A stretch of 64,000 nucleotides of DNA, from NCBI RefSeq assembly GCF_000426665.1, contig NZ_AUFU01000001.1, forward strand, positions 496,001 to 560,000, read 5' to 3'. The stretch comes from Centipeda artemidis DSM 19719. Its GTDB lineage: Bacteria; Bacillota; Negativicutes; Selenomonadales; Selenomonadaceae. Positions 8,233 through 17,210 of this stretch are shown here, piece after piece. The translations under genes were made by a program, and so were the position numbers. Numbering within the stretch: position 1 is the stretch's first letter; every line of letters begins with the position of its first letter. Under the pieces are notes generated by a model. It was not told the DNA's origin, ran no database searches, and saw only the letters and a program-made list of their open reading frames with translations.

Positions 8233-8799
8233 TTAGAGTGAAACGAGTTCCCGCAAACGTCCGAAATCGATGTAGGTCTCCGTCTCCGGATGCTTCTTCA
8301 AATACCCTTGGTGAGAGTCGTCCGCCGGCTGAAAGGAGGTCAGGCGCTCCATTGTCGCGTGCATGACGCGCCGCGCGTCGGCGTTGTGGTTCGGATCGTT
8401 GAGCACAAGCGCTTCGCCCGTGTCGGGGCAGCGTCCGCGCCCCGCGAGAAAAGTCATATGGAGCGCGACCAGCGGTTCATCCTCGGCGCTCTCGTAGAAC
8501 ACGCCGGCACGGTACGCGGCGCCGCGCACATAGCCCTGTCCGTCAATGCTGTACGGGGTGACGACGGCAAAGAGGAGGTCGAGGATCTGCGAGATGTCGA
8601 TCTTCTTTGGATCGAACGCGATCTCGATGCCCATGCGCCCCCCTGCCGCGCCGGTCGCGACGTCCTCGTGACGCGCATTCTCCGCCGCATTGATATAGCC
8701 CGTGCGGACGGAGATGATGCCGCGCCGCCCGGCGAATACTTCCTCCAGCTCGTACATATCCGCGCCGGAAAGACAGATGCGTTTGGTCACGGTGTTCAC
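8233..8799 (-). CDS. MsrA-like protein lacking the catalytic cysteine
   Basis: A 188-residue protein with the overall pattern of peptide-methionine (S)-S-oxide reductase: a GYINAAENARHEDV segment, DISQILDLLFAVVTPYS, the GQG...AAYRAGVFYES segment that normally reads QGND-G-QYRSGIYY, and SHQGYLKKHPE near the end. In MsrA the reaction centre is GCFWG near the N-terminus. Here the same place reads SGADMYELEE, so the nucleophilic cysteine and the tryptophan are gone, and the usual glutamate of the GHAE motif is also absent (GGRMG). There is no in-frame TGA that could encode selenocysteine. It ends the methylmalonyl-CoA mutase cluster, six bases after meaB. Catalysis as MsrA is unlikely; its role is unknown. 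Confidence 0.8.
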   Translation of the reverse strand: MNTVTKRICLSGADMYELEEVFAGRRGIISVRTGYINAAENARHEDVATGAAGGRMGIEIAFDPKKIDISQILDLLFAVVTPYSIDGQGYVRGAAYRAGVFYESAEDEPLVALHMTFLAGRGRCPDTGEALVLNDPNHNADARRVMHATMERLTSFQPADDSHQGYLKKHPETETYIDFGRLRELVSL

Positions 8800-8805
8800 C
8801 TCCTT

Positions 8806-9993
8806 TTAGTTCGTAAACAGATCGACCTGCCGCGATGCCGCGCGGTGAACGTCAAAGACGCCGAGGAGTTCGGCGACCGCCTGTGTCGGCGAAATCTCCC
8901 CGGAGATGACAGCATCCTTGATTTCGGGCATACGGCCGCGCACCACGGCATCCTCGAAGAAGAGATTGTGCAGATGCTCGTCGATCATGCTGTTCATCCA
9001 GTCGAGGAGCTGCCCCTCGCGTCGTTTTTTCCATACGCCGCTCTTTTCGGTGCGCTCGCGGAAGGCACGAATGACCGTCCAGAGTTCGGCGAGCCCCGTC
9101 TTTTCGATCGCCGAGGCGAGGTAGGCGTGCGTCTCCCAGCCCGGGGTCGCGGGACGGATGAACTCGATCATGCGCTCATACTGCCCGCGCGCAACACGCG
9201 CCTTGAGGAGGTTGTCGCCGTCCGCCTTGTTGATGACGATGGCATCCGCAAGCTCCATGATGCCCTTTTTGATGCCTTGGAGCTCGTCGCCCGCGCCCGT
9301 CAGCACGACGAGCAGGAAGAAGTCAACCATGGAGCGCACGGTTGTCTCGGACTGTCCGACGCCGACCGTCTCGATGATGATGACGTCGTAGCCCGCCGCC
9401 TCGCAGAGCAGCATGGTCTCGCGGCTCTTGCGCGCGACACCGCCGAGGGTGCCGCCCGCAGGCGAGGGGCGAATGAACGCCTCGGGACGCCGTGAGAGCG
9501 TTCCCATGCGCGTCTTGTCGCCGAGGATAGAGCCTTTGGTCACGGAGCTGGTCGGGTCGACCGTGAGGACGGCAACACGATGCCCCGCGTCGCAGAGCAT
9601 GTTGCCGAATGCCTCGATCATGGTCGATTTGCCCGCGCCCGGCACACCGGTGAAGCCGACGCGCAGTGCCTTTCCTGTGCGCGGCAGAAGCCGCTGGAGC
9701 ACGCGCTGAGCGAGCTTAAAATGCTTGCTGCTGTTGCTTTCGATGAGGGTGATGGCGCGCGAGAGCGTCATGCGGTCGCCCTTCTCGACGCCTGCAACAT
9801 AGTCGTCCTCGGTCATGACGAGACGGCGGCGCGGTCGCGCCTCTCCGCTCATGAGCTTCGGGTTGATATTGCCGACCGTGAGATCCTTGATGCCCTCGAT
9901 GCCGCCCATGACCGTGGTCGTGAACTTCTCATCGGCGCCCTCGGGTACCCAGTCGGGACGTTCGGTAGTATAGCCGTGATGTTCGTCGCTCAT
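8806..9993 (-). CDS. meaB: Methylmalonyl-CoA mutase-associated GTPase MeaB
   Basis: G-protein chaperone that gates adenosylcobalamin delivery to methylmalonyl-CoA mutase and protects it from inactivation; 395 residues from the start at 9993, which has AGGAGG upstream. Motifs: P-loop GFTGVPGAGKST, switch region VDPTSSVTKGSILGDKTRM, ETVGVGQSE (G3-like) and the base-recognition motif NKADGDN. The family is homologous to ArgK. It is the third gene after mutA and mutB; structured repeat B lies between mutB and meaB. Confidence 0.95.
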   Translation of the reverse strand: MSDEHHGYTTERPDWVPEGADEKFTTTVMGGIEGIKDLTVGNINPKLMSGEARPRRRLVMTEDDYVAGVEKGDRMTLSRAITLIESNSSKHFKLAQRVLQRLLPRTGKALRVGFTGVPGAGKSTMIEAFGNMLCDAGHRVAVLTVDPTSSVTKGSILGDKTRMGTLSRRPEAFIRPSPAGGTLGGVARKSRETMLLCEAAGYDVIIIETVGVGQSETTVRSMVDFFLLVVLTGAGDELQGIKKGIMELADAIVINKADGDNLLKARVARGQYERMIEFIRPATPGWETHAYLASAIEKTGLAELWTVIRAFRERTEKSGVWKKRREGQLLDWMNSMIDEHLHNLFFEDAVVRGRMPEIKDAVISGEISPTQAVAELLGVFDVHRAASRQVDLFTN

Positions 9994-10125
9994 AATTCCT
10001 CCTTTCTTTGGGCGGGACGCGATCTTTCGCCCCGCCTTCATATCTCTATACGAGATATATGGTATGTGCTTCTCATGATTCTTTTGGTATGATCCCCCTT
10101 CGCACCCCTGCCGCCGTCGCTTGAT

Positions 10126-10248
10126 CCGGGGCGGAATCTTTGATGCATCGCGCGAAATGAGGAAAACGCGAGGAAGGCGTAGTCAAAAGCCTACGTCGAC
10201 GAAGCGTTTGACGAAATGACAAAGCGAGGCGCAAAGATCCCGCCCCGG
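10126..10248 (-). repeat. Covarying structured repeat, locus B (mutB-meaB spacer)
   Basis: A copy with a strongly changed outer stem: CCGGGGCGG...ATCTTTG pairs with CAAAGAT...CCGCCCCGG, instead of TGACGCGG/CCGCGTCA in the other copies. The variable stem is AAACGC/GCGTTT and the inner hairpin GGCGTAG/CTACGTC is unchanged. The complementary replacements are direct evidence for selection on base pairing. It lies after the mutB terminator and before meaB. Confidence 0.8.
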
Positions 10249-10255
10249 TCGAATG

Positions 10256-10295
10256 CGAAAAAGGCTATTGCACGATATCACCTCGTGCAACAGCC
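10256..10295 (-). terminator. hairpin after mutB
   Basis: Minus strand GGCTGTTGCACGA and TCGTGCAATAGCC form a stem with a short loop, followed by a T-run (A-run 10257-10262 on the plus strand). Since meaB lies downstream, it may only partly end transcription. Confidence 0.75.
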
Positions 10296-10309
10296 CCCTT
10301 CCGCTGCGG

Positions 10310-12508
10310 TCAGCCCGCAGCTTCTTCCTTCGCCCGATCGATGAGGAGCGTCAGAAGTTTAATCCCTGCTTCCGGAATATTAGTGCCCGGCGCGAAGATC
10401 GCGACGGCGCCGTGTTCGTAAAGGTTGTCATAATCCTGCACCGGAATAACGCCGCCGATGCAGACCATGATATCGTCGCGTCCAAGTTTGTGGAGTTCGT
10501 CAACCAGCTGCGGCAGGAGTGTGTTGTGGCCTGCAGCGAGCGAGCTGAACCCGACCATGTGAACGTCGTTGTCGACCGCGTCCTGTGCAGTCTCCTCCGG
10601 CGTCTGGAAGAGCGGCCCCACGTCGACGTCCCAGCCCATGTCGGCGAAGGACGAGGCGATGACCTTCTGTCCGCGGTCGTGTCCGTCCTGTCCCATCTTC
10701 GCGACGAAGATACGCGGACGGCGACCGGTGAGCTCTTCGAACTCGTCCGCCATCTCGCGGGCGCGCTCGAGCTCGCTCTTGTCGGTGAACTCGGAGGAAT
10801 AGACACCCGAGATGGTGTGAATGACCGCCTGGAATCGCCCGGAGACCTTCTCGACAGCATCGGAGATCTCACCGAGCGATGCGCGGACGCGTGCCGCGTC
10901 GACAGCCGCTTCAAGCAGGTTGCCGTTGTCGCGGGATTCCGCCGCCTTTGTGATACCCTCGAGAGTGCGGCGCACATCGTCCTCGTTGCGCTCGCGGCGC
11001 AGTTTTTCGAGACGCTCGATCTGTGCCTGACGCACCGCCGTGTTGTCGATCGCGAGGATCTGCAGCGGGTCTTCCTTCTCGAGACGGTACTTGTTCACGC
11101 CGACGATGCTCTCGATACCGGAGTCGATCTGCGCCTGGCGGCGTGCGGATGCCTCTTCGATACGCATCTTCGGCAGCCCTGTCGAGATCGCCTTTGCCAT
11201 GCCGCCGAGTGCTTCGACTTCCTGGATATGCGCCCATGCACGGCGGATGATCTCGTTTGTAAGAGCCTCAACGTAGTAGGAACCGCCCCACGGGTCGATG
11301 ATCTTGCAGACGCTCGTCTCGTCCTGGATGTAGAGCTGCGTGTTGCGTGCAATACGCGCGGAGAAGTCGGTCGGCAGCGCGATCGCCTCGTCGAGTGCGT
11401 TCGTGTGCAGTGACTGGGTATGTCCGAGCGCCGCGCCCATCGCCTCCATCGCCGTGCGGGCGATGTTGTTGAACGGATCCTGCGCTGTGAGCGACCAGCC
11501 GGATGTCTGGCTGTGTGTACGCAGCGCCATGGACTTGTCGTTCTTGGCGTCGAAGGACTTGACGATCTTCGCCCAGAGCACGCGCGCCGCGCGCATCTTT
11601 GCAATCTCCATGAAGTAGTTCTTGCCGATCGCCCAGAAGAACGAGAGACGTTTTGCAAAGTCGTCAACGGCAAGCCCTGCCTTGATGCCCGTACGGATGT
11701 ACTCGAGACCGTCGGCGAGCGTGTAGCCGAGCTCGATGTCCGCAGGCGCGCCGGCTTCCTGCATATGGTAGCCGGAGATGGAGATGCTGTTGAACTTCGG
11801 CATGTACTTCGTCGTGTACTCGAAGATGTCGCCGATGATGCGCATCGACATATCCGGCGGGTAGATGTAGGTGTTGCGAACCATGAACTCTTTCAGAATG
11901 TCGTTCTGAATCGTTCCCGCCATGATCTTCTTGTCAACGCCCTGCTCTTCACCCGAGACGATGAAGAATGCGAGAACGGGCAGAACCGCGCCGTTCATCG
12001 TCATGGAGACGGACATCTGGTCGAGCGGGATGCCCGAGAACAGGATGTTCATATCCAGCATGGAGCAGACCGAAACGCCCGCCTTGCCGACGTCGCCGAC
12101 AACGCGCGGGTTGTCCGCGTCATAGCCGCGGTGGGTCGGGAGGTCAAACGCGATGGAAAGACCTTTCTGACCTGCGGCGAGGTTGCGGCGATAGAATGCA
12201 TTGGATTCCTCCGCCGTGGAGAAACCTGCGTACTGACGCACCGTCCACGGACGGAACACATACATCGTGGAGTAAGGTCCGCGCAGGCACGGCGGAATGC
12301 CGCTCGCGAAGTCGAGGTGACTCATATGCGCGTATTCATCGTGATCGTAATACGGTTTTACAGGCACGCGCTCCATCGTCTTGTGCGTGAGCGCGTCGAA
12401 GCTGCGTCCGGTCGATCCCTCAAAGAGGGCGCGCCACTCCTTGGAATCTGCGGAGGGGCTTTCGCCGAGGCTCATGCCTGTAAAATCGGGATTCGTAAAT
12501 CCGGCCAT
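10310..12508 (-). CDS. mutB: Methylmalonyl-CoA mutase large (catalytic, B12-binding) subunit
   Basis: Interconverts succinyl-CoA and methylmalonyl-CoA using adenosylcobalamin, the key step from succinate to propionate. It is 732 residues with an N-terminal TIM-barrel domain ([18 protein letters not shown], substrate-binding [12 protein letters not shown]) and a C-terminal cobalamin-binding domain with the base-off motif DGHDRG, then GFSSLAAGH and IGGVIP. The start ATG overlaps the mutA stop (TAATG), so the two subunits are translationally coupled. Confidence 0.97.
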   Translation of the reverse strand: MAGFTNPDFTGMSLGESPSADSKEWRALFEGSTGRSFDALTHKTMERVPVKPYYDHDEYAHMSHLDFASGIPPCLRGPYSTMYVFRPWTVRQYAGFSTAEESNAFYRRNLAAGQKGLSIAFDLPTHRGYDADNPRVVGDVGKAGVSVCSMLDMNILFSGIPLDQMSVSMTMNGAVLPVLAFFIVSGEEQGVDKKIMAGTIQNDILKEFMVRNTYIYPPDMSMRIIGDIFEYTTKYMPKFNSISISGYHMQEAGAPADIELGYTLADGLEYIRTGIKAGLAVDDFAKRLSFFWAIGKNYFMEIAKMRAARVLWAKIVKSFDAKNDKSMALRTHSQTSGWSLTAQDPFNNIARTAMEAMGAALGHTQSLHTNALDEAIALPTDFSARIARNTQLYIQDETSVCKIIDPWGGSYYVEALTNEIIRRAWAHIQEVEALGGMAKAISTGLPKMRIEEASARRQAQIDSGIESIVGVNKYRLEKEDPLQILAIDNTAVRQAQIERLEKLRRERNEDDVRRTLEGITKAAESRDNGNLLEAAVDAARVRASLGEISDAVEKVSGRFQAVIHTISGVYSSEFTDKSELERAREMADEFEELTGRRPRIFVAKMGQDGHDRGQKVIASSFADMGWDVDVGPLFQTPEETAQDAVDNDVHMVGFSSLAAGHNTLLPQLVDELHKLGRDDIMVCIGGVIPVQDYDNLYEHGAVAIFAPGTNIPEAGIKLLTLLIDRAKEEAAG

Positions 12509-14694
12509 TAGGCAATCATCCCTTTCTTCTTCTGGAGGCGCTCAAGCGTCTCATAGCAGTTTGCCTTCACGGAGATGTACTCGTCGATGCCCGCGTTGTT
12601 GTAGGTCTCGAGGAGATCCTTCGGCGCAGCGCCCGCAAGGAACACGCGCGCGTTCGGGAGTACTTCGTGGAGCTTCGGTGCGAGTGCGGGAACGATCTCG
12701 GGATAGGTCGCATCCGTCGAGCAGATGACGACCGCGTCCGCGCCGCTCTTGCCTGCAGCTTCCGCCGCCTCTTCGACCGTCTTAAAGCCGTCGTTGCCGA
12801 GCACTTCGAATGCGCCGACCTGCAGGAAGCCCGTGGTGAAGTCTGCACGCGCCTTGTGCTGCGGGATGGGTCCCATGTTCGCGAGGAAGATCTTGACGTT
12901 GTCGTTCTTCTCCGCCTTGTAGTCCTCAGTGCGGCGGCGCAGCGCCTCGAAGCGCTCGCTCCAGCGGTGCGGCGCGATAGCGTCGACCTCTTCGGACGCC
13001 GGTTTGCCCTCGATGACCGCAGCCATGAGTTCCGCGATGGTCGCGCCGGCAAATGCCGCCTCGACGCCGTTCTCGACGGTAGGCGCGCTCCTGAGCGCTG
13101 TCAGCGCGTCTTTGCAGTGCTTCACATCAATGTCGGCGAGATATGCGTCGATATCGGCGGCACGCTGCTGTTTCAGCGCCACCGTATCCTCTTCGCGGCG
13201 GTCGAGCAGGGTCTCCGTCATGTTCGGATACATGTTGTTGCCGACGATGCGATCCTTGCGCACATCCGCCTTCTTGAAGCGGTCGGCAAGGATCTTCGCG
13301 ATCTCTTCCTGCACATAGCCGCTCTTTAAGGCCTCGACGATCCCGCCTTTGCCCTCGATGGTCTGGAACTCCGCCCAGATGCGTTCTTTCATCTGGCGCG
13401 TCAGCGATTCGACCGCCCACGATCCGCCTGCGGGATCGATCGGCTGGAGCATCCCGAACTCCTCCTGGAGCATGATCTGGATGTTGCGCGCAATGCGCCG
13501 GGAGAATTCGTCACCCTTACGGATCGGTTCGTCAAACGGTGCGCTCTCGAAGGAATCGATGCCGCCGACAACGCCCGAGAAGATCTCCGTCGTATTGCGG
13601 AGCATGTTGACGTACGGGTCGTAAACGGTCTTGAAGAAGAGCGCGGGGCGCGCGTGAATGCGCATCTTCTGCGATTCCGCGTTCCCGCCGAACGCCTTGA
13701 CGATCTGCGCCCAAATCGGACGCACCGCGCGCAGTTTCGCAATCTGGAGGAAGAAGTTCGCGCCCATGGAGAACCCGAACATGATCTGCGACGCCGCGTC
13801 GTCAACCGTGAGCCCGCGCTCACAGAGCGCACGCAGATACGCCGTCGCCGTTGCGAGCGAGGAGGCAATCTCCTGCACGTCGTTCGCACCGCCGTTGCTG
13901 TAAACATCGCTGCGTACAAATACGGTTTTGACATGCGGCGCGTTCTCCACCGCCCATTTTGCCGCCGCCGCCATTGCATCATACTGTGCGCTGAGCGACG
14001 CGCCGATCTTGCCGCGTGCGGCGAGCTCGCCGATGGGGTCGGCGCCGATGACGCCGCGCACGCCCGACATATCCTCCCCTGCCGCACGGCGTGCCGCCGC
14101 GATGAGCGAGAGGATCGGGAGCACCGCCGCGCCTGCATAGACATAGAGCGGAAACTTCCCGAGATCGAGCCCCTCGAGCAGCGTGTGCATATCGTCGACT
14201 GTCGTCACGCTCGTGCCGAGGTCACCGACATGTTCCGCCTCGCGCGCGTCGACGCCTTTGCGTGACGCACTGTCGAGGACGATGTGGTAGATGGTCGAGC
14301 CCTTGTCATTCTCATGGCGGAGCAGCTCGTTGTTCTCCTTGGGCAGCGTCTCATCGCAACCCTGCGCGATTCCCCAAGGCTTTCCGATGTACCCCGCTGC
14401 GTCCACACCGCGCAGGAAATCGCCCATCCCCGGCATAACGCTCTTGGGCAGGATTTCCTCCGTGTGCTTCTTCGTGTACATAGGCTCGAATGTGATGCCC
14501 TCGTAGGTTTTCGTGAACATCACCTTTTCGAACGGAGCTCCCTTGAGCAGAGCTTCGCACGCAGCTTTCCACTCCTCGTCGGTCGGCGGAGTGAATTCAT
14601 CGAGCGGAACGTCGGGGAAATCCTCGACCTCAGCCGATTTCTTCAGAAGCTGCTGAAGTTCTTCGTCGCTTGAGCGCTCTTTTTCTTCCGGCAT
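12508..14694 (-). CDS. mutA: Methylmalonyl-CoA mutase small subunit
   Basis: Partner subunit of MutB, 728 residues, homologous along its whole length. It keeps the barrel region ([27 protein letters not shown]), but the C-terminal flavodoxin-like domain has no DxHxxG cobalamin motif: the equivalent stretch reads [12 protein letters not shown], as expected for the non-catalytic subunit. The start has a GGAGG-type site (plus strand ctcctt at 14702-14707). It is the first gene of the mut operon, behind a long leader with a cobalamin riboswitch and two terminator-like hairpins. Confidence 0.95.
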   Translation of the reverse strand: MPEEKERSSDEELQQLLKKSAEVEDFPDVPLDEFTPPTDEEWKAACEALLKGAPFEKVMFTKTYEGITFEPMYTKKHTEEILPKSVMPGMGDFLRGVDAAGYIGKPWGIAQGCDETLPKENNELLRHENDKGSTIYHIVLDSASRKGVDAREAEHVGDLGTSVTTVDDMHTLLEGLDLGKFPLYVYAGAAVLPILSLIAAARRAAGEDMSGVRGVIGADPIGELAARGKIGASLSAQYDAMAAAAKWAVENAPHVKTVFVRSDVYSNGGANDVQEIASSLATATAYLRALCERGLTVDDAASQIMFGFSMGANFFLQIAKLRAVRPIWAQIVKAFGGNAESQKMRIHARPALFFKTVYDPYVNMLRNTTEIFSGVVGGIDSFESAPFDEPIRKGDEFSRRIARNIQIMLQEEFGMLQPIDPAGGSWAVESLTRQMKERIWAEFQTIEGKGGIVEALKSGYVQEEIAKILADRFKKADVRKDRIVGNNMYPNMTETLLDRREEDTVALKQQRAADIDAYLADIDVKHCKDALTALRSAPTVENGVEAAFAGATIAELMAAVIEGKPASEEVDAIAPHRWSERFEALRRRTEDYKAEKNDNVKIFLANMGPIPQHKARADFTTGFLQVGAFEVLGNDGFKTVEEAAEAAGKSGADAVVICSTDATYPEIVPALAPKLHEVLPNARVFLAGAAPKDLLETYNNAGIDEYISVKANCYETLERLQKKKGMIA

Positions 14695-14746
14695 AGTACG
14701 TCCTCCTTTGTATGATAAGGGAAGCTGATGAACTCAAACTTCTCTT

Positions 14747-14807
14747 AAAAACTGCGGTGAGGCAGTTTTTTATAAAAAAAACACCCCGAGCTTCCACCCT
14801 CGGAGTG
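14747..14807 (-). terminator. two tandem terminator-like hairpins in the mutA leader
   Basis: On the minus strand, CACTCCGAG/CTCGGGGTG with an eight-T tail (14774-14807) is followed by AAAAACTGC/GCAGTTTTT (about 14747-14770), the latter about 50 bases before the mutA start. They can end the upstream leader RNA or act as attenuators controlled by it. Confidence 0.7.
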
Positions 14808-14826
14808 ACCTCCATAACGGAGATAA

Positions 14827-15026
14827 ATGAGAACTGAAAAGATGAGCAATGTTTCCCCAAGGGGTGTATACCGCCCCTTCATCCCGGGGAAATCGCTATG
14901 CACGGAAGCTCATCTTCCCATGCACACCGATCTCCTCGGGACATGCTCACGCACCGTATGGCAAGCGAAAAGCCCGCCCCACACGTTGTGCAGGACGGGC
15001 TTCCGATATCGTCACTCAGTTCTCAT
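14827..15026 (-). ncRNA. Candidate structured leader RNA of unknown class
   Basis: About 200 nt on the minus strand closed by an exact 11-bp long-range stem (ATGAGAACTGA at 15016-15026 with TCAGTTCTCAT at 14827-14837). Inside lie three strong hairpins: GCCCGTCC...GGGCGGGC (14973-15001), TGCATGGGAAG...CTTCCGTGCA (about 14898-14924) and TTTCCCC...GGGGAAA enclosing AAGGGG/CCCCTT (about 14850-14893). The second hairpin loop can pair with GCTCATC (14841-14847), suggesting a pseudoknot. A T-tailed terminator follows at once. I do not recognise the class; a 6S-like or second riboswitch identity cannot be excluded. Confidence 0.55.
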
Positions 15027-15099
15027 CTAATCCGATCTCTTGGCTGCGCCGGATTTTCGTTTTGAAGCGAACGATTCGTAATCCCCATCCCCATCACTC

Positions 15100-15335
15100 G
15101 TAGGTCAAACGGTGATTGTCAATCAGGCAGTTCTCCTGGCTTCAGTTCATCGCTCGCCTGCGCCTTCCCAAGGATGTTATCCCCAGTGACTGTAGATGTG
15201 TCCCATCTACCTTGCAGGTTCACTCGCTGTTACAGTGGCGTGACCGCTCCGGCTTATACCGGATTCCCTATTAAGTTCGGTTGATGTCCGCATATATGCG
15301 ACGCATCTCCCTACACCTGATCCAATCCATATGAA
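15100..15335 (-). promoter_or_regulatory. Cobalamin riboswitch
   Basis: The minus strand carries the conserved cobalamin aptamer in order: AGGGAATCCGGTATAAGCCG, GAGCGGTCACGCCACTGTAA, the CACTGGG...TTGGGAAGGC segment, and the B12 box GCCAGGAGAACTGCCTGATT. Ends are approximate. It is transcribed from the promoter at 15355-15383 toward mutA, the first gene downstream. Control of a B12-dependent enzyme, rather than of B12 synthesis, import or a B12-independent substitute, is not the usual arrangement. Confidence 0.92.
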
Positions 15336-15354
15336 GTTTTTATCGTACGATAGT

Positions 15355-15383
15355 ATAGTAGCACTGATGAACGCTCTTGTCAA
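15355..15383 (-). promoter_or_regulatory. promoter of the riboswitch-mut transcript
   Basis: Minus strand TTGACA (15378-15383), 17-base spacer, TACTAT (15355-15360), placed a short distance before the riboswitch 5' end. Confidence 0.7.
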
Positions 15384-15384
15384 T

Positions 15385-15421
15385 AAAAAATCGCGCGATT
15401 TTTGTGTCGCGCGAAAATTTT
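15385..15421 (-). terminator. terminator after the 3D-domain gene
   Basis: CGCGCG arms separated by a short A-rich loop, followed on the minus strand by ATTTTTT, directly after the stop codon at 15423. Confidence 0.75.
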
Positions 15422-15422
15422 A

Positions 15423-16232
15423 TTATTCGAGTACGTAGACCTCGACGTTGCGCCGTCCAAATTGGATTGCTTCGTCGTAGCTCTCCATGCAGAGATCAAT
15501 TTTTTGTCCGACGATGGCGCCGCCCGTATCCGCGGCGATCGCCTCGCCGTAGCCCGGGATGTAGAGGCGCGATCCGAGCGGGATCACGTTCGGATCGACC
15601 GCGACGACACCGCGCCGCGCCGGGATGCCGCTGGCCGTGATGCCGCTGCCGCCGCCGTCGCTCGGCAGGTATGCCGAGGCATGCATGGTATATGCCGCAC
15701 GGTAGCGCGGGATGCCGCGGCTGACACGCTCTGCCTCGCGTTCACGTGCGCGGCGGGCTTCGGCTGCCTCCGGCTTTTCCGTCAGCATAATCGCAAGATG
15801 TTCCGTGACAGGGGCATCCACACCCGGTGCCGCGTCGATCTCGTTCATATTATAGCCGTACTCCGCCATGACGTCGCCGACCGTGCGGCTGCTCGTCATG
15901 ACCTCCTGCGTATCACCCCAAAACGAAATTGTCACAGGCACCGCACGGCGCACTTCGATTTCGGTGCGGCGCCGGTCCTCGCTTCGAAACACCTCGTAGG
16001 TGTCCTTCTCACCGAGTTTTACGCCGAGTTTGGCAAAAATATCCTTGGGTTTCGTCTGTACCGTCATATCGGTGAGGGTCTGCCCGTCAACATGCACGCT
16101 GACGCGGTGCATGTTCTTCGGAAAGCCGTTCATCGTGAATCCACTCGAGAGCAGCATCATGCCGCCGAGCATGGCACAGAGCATCGTGTTTTTCTTAGTT
16201 TGAATGAAATTCCCTACTGATTTCAAACGCAT
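15423..16232 (-). CDS. Exported 3D-domain protein with DUF348-like region (cell-wall active)
   Basis: A 269-residue protein with an N-terminal membrane/signal segment (TMLCAMLGGMMLLSSGFTM), one or two DUF348-type ubiquitin-like segments (RVSVHVDGQTLTDMTVQT; VPVTISFWGDTQEV), a charged Ala/Glu/Arg linker, and a C-terminal 3D domain. The three aspartates that name the domain are visible in GVVAVDPNVIPLG, AIAADTGGAI and KIDLCMESYDEA. Such proteins resemble B. subtilis YabE/YuiC and the MltA/RlpA double-psi barrel, acting on or binding peptidoglycan. There is no G5 domain. It is a single gene divergent from nothing obvious; 190 bases separate it from tatD. Confidence 0.85.
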   Translation of the reverse strand: MRLKSVGNFIQTKKNTMLCAMLGGMMLLSSGFTMNGFPKNMHRVSVHVDGQTLTDMTVQTKPKDIFAKLGVKLGEKDTYEVFRSEDRRRTEIEVRRAVPVTISFWGDTQEVMTSSRTVGDVMAEYGYNMNEIDAAPGVDAPVTEHLAIMLTEKPEAAEARRAREREAERVSRGIPRYRAAYTMHASAYLPSDGGGSGITASGIPARRGVVAVDPNVIPLGSRLYIPGYGEAIAADTGGAIVGQKIDLCMESYDEAIQFGRRNVEVYVLE

Positions 16233-16424
16233 AGAATGCCCCCTTTGTTTGAAAGCATTTTCCCACTTTAAGCTGAATTTTTCATGAAGAATGGGATGCG
16301 GATGCGAATTGATAGCAATTTTCTGTTCTTACTCTCCACAATCTAGGATTTTCTTCCCAATACAAAAGCCCCACACCACCGTTTTTGCAGCGACGCAGGA
16401 CTTATAAATCGGATAAAACAATAT

Positions 16425-17210
16425 TTAGTTGTTCAGTTTCGGATAAAGCCGCAGGGCGTTTTCCGTCGTGTAACGCGCGACCTCCTCGATACTCTCGCCG
16501 CGCACTTCTGCGATCTTTGCCGCCACATGAACGACGTAGGCGGGCTCGTTGCGCTTGCCGCGCAGTGGAACGGGTGCGAGGTAAGGGCTGTCCGTCTCGA
16601 TGAGGAGGCGGTCGCGCGGTGCTTCGCGCACGATGTCGGGCAGCTTTGCCGCGTTCTTATAGGTGAGCGGGCCGTCAATGCCGATGTAAAAGCCCATCTT
16701 CCAGAGTTCCCGCGCCATCTCGAGACTGCCGGAGTAACAGTGCAGGACGCCCGTCAGCCCTTGCCCCTCCTCCTCTAGAATCCGCAGCGTATCACCGTGT
16801 GCCTCGCGGTCATGGATGCAGACGGGGAGCTGCGCCTCACGCGCGAGATGCAGCTGCGCGGCGAAGAGTTCGCGCTGGGTGAGACGCCGGTCGGCGTCCT
16901 TTTCCCAATAGTAGTCGAGACCGATCTCGCCGATGGCGACGACCTTCGGGCGCCGCGCCCACGCGAGGAGACGGTCGCGCATCTCATCCGTCAGCGGAGC
17001 GGCGTTCTCGGGGTGAATGCCGACAGCGGCGTAGAGTGCGGGATGTGTCTCGGCATCCGCCACGACCTGCGCGGACGCTTCCATGGAGTCCCCCATGCTG
17101 ACGATGCGCGTCACGCCCGCCGCCGCCGCGCGGACGATTGTCTCCGACAGATCATCCGCGAACTTCTCATCATAGAGATGCGCATGCGTGTCGATGAATG
17201 CGGCGCTCAT
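16425..17210 (-). CDS. tatD: TatD family metal-dependent deoxyribonuclease
   Basis: Metal-dependent hydrolase of the TatD/YcfH family, 261 residues from MSAAFIDTHAHLYDEKF. Metal ligands are visible: HxH in DTHAHL, E in GEIGLDYYW, H in CIHDREAH, H in LHCYSG and D in ETDSPYLAP. The ATG overlaps the metG TGA by four bases (ATGA), so metG-tatD are coupled, a common pairing in Firmicutes. Confidence 0.94.
   Translation of the reverse strand: MSAAFIDTHAHLYDEKFADDLSETIVRAAAAGVTRIVSMGDSMEASAQVVADAETHPALYAAVGIHPENAAPLTDEMRDRLLAWARRPKVVAIGEIGLDYYWEKDADRRLTQRELFAAQLHLAREAQLPVCIHDREAHGDTLRILEEEGQGLTGVLHCYSGSLEMARELWKMGFYIGIDGPLTYKNAAKLPDIVREAPRDRLLIETDSPYLAPVPLRGKRNEPAYVVHVAAKIAEVRGESIEEVARYTTENALRLYPKLNN

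Noticed and set aside
8233-8799. Selenocysteine replacing cysteine in the MsrA-like protein
   Set aside because: There is no in-frame TGA at the catalytic position; the codons give Ala-Asp-Met-Tyr.
10253-12511. Plus-strand frames of more than 350 codons opposite mutB (10253-11413, 11420-12511)
   Set aside because: Antisense shadows of a clearly coding minus-strand gene; no start signal and no family resemblance.
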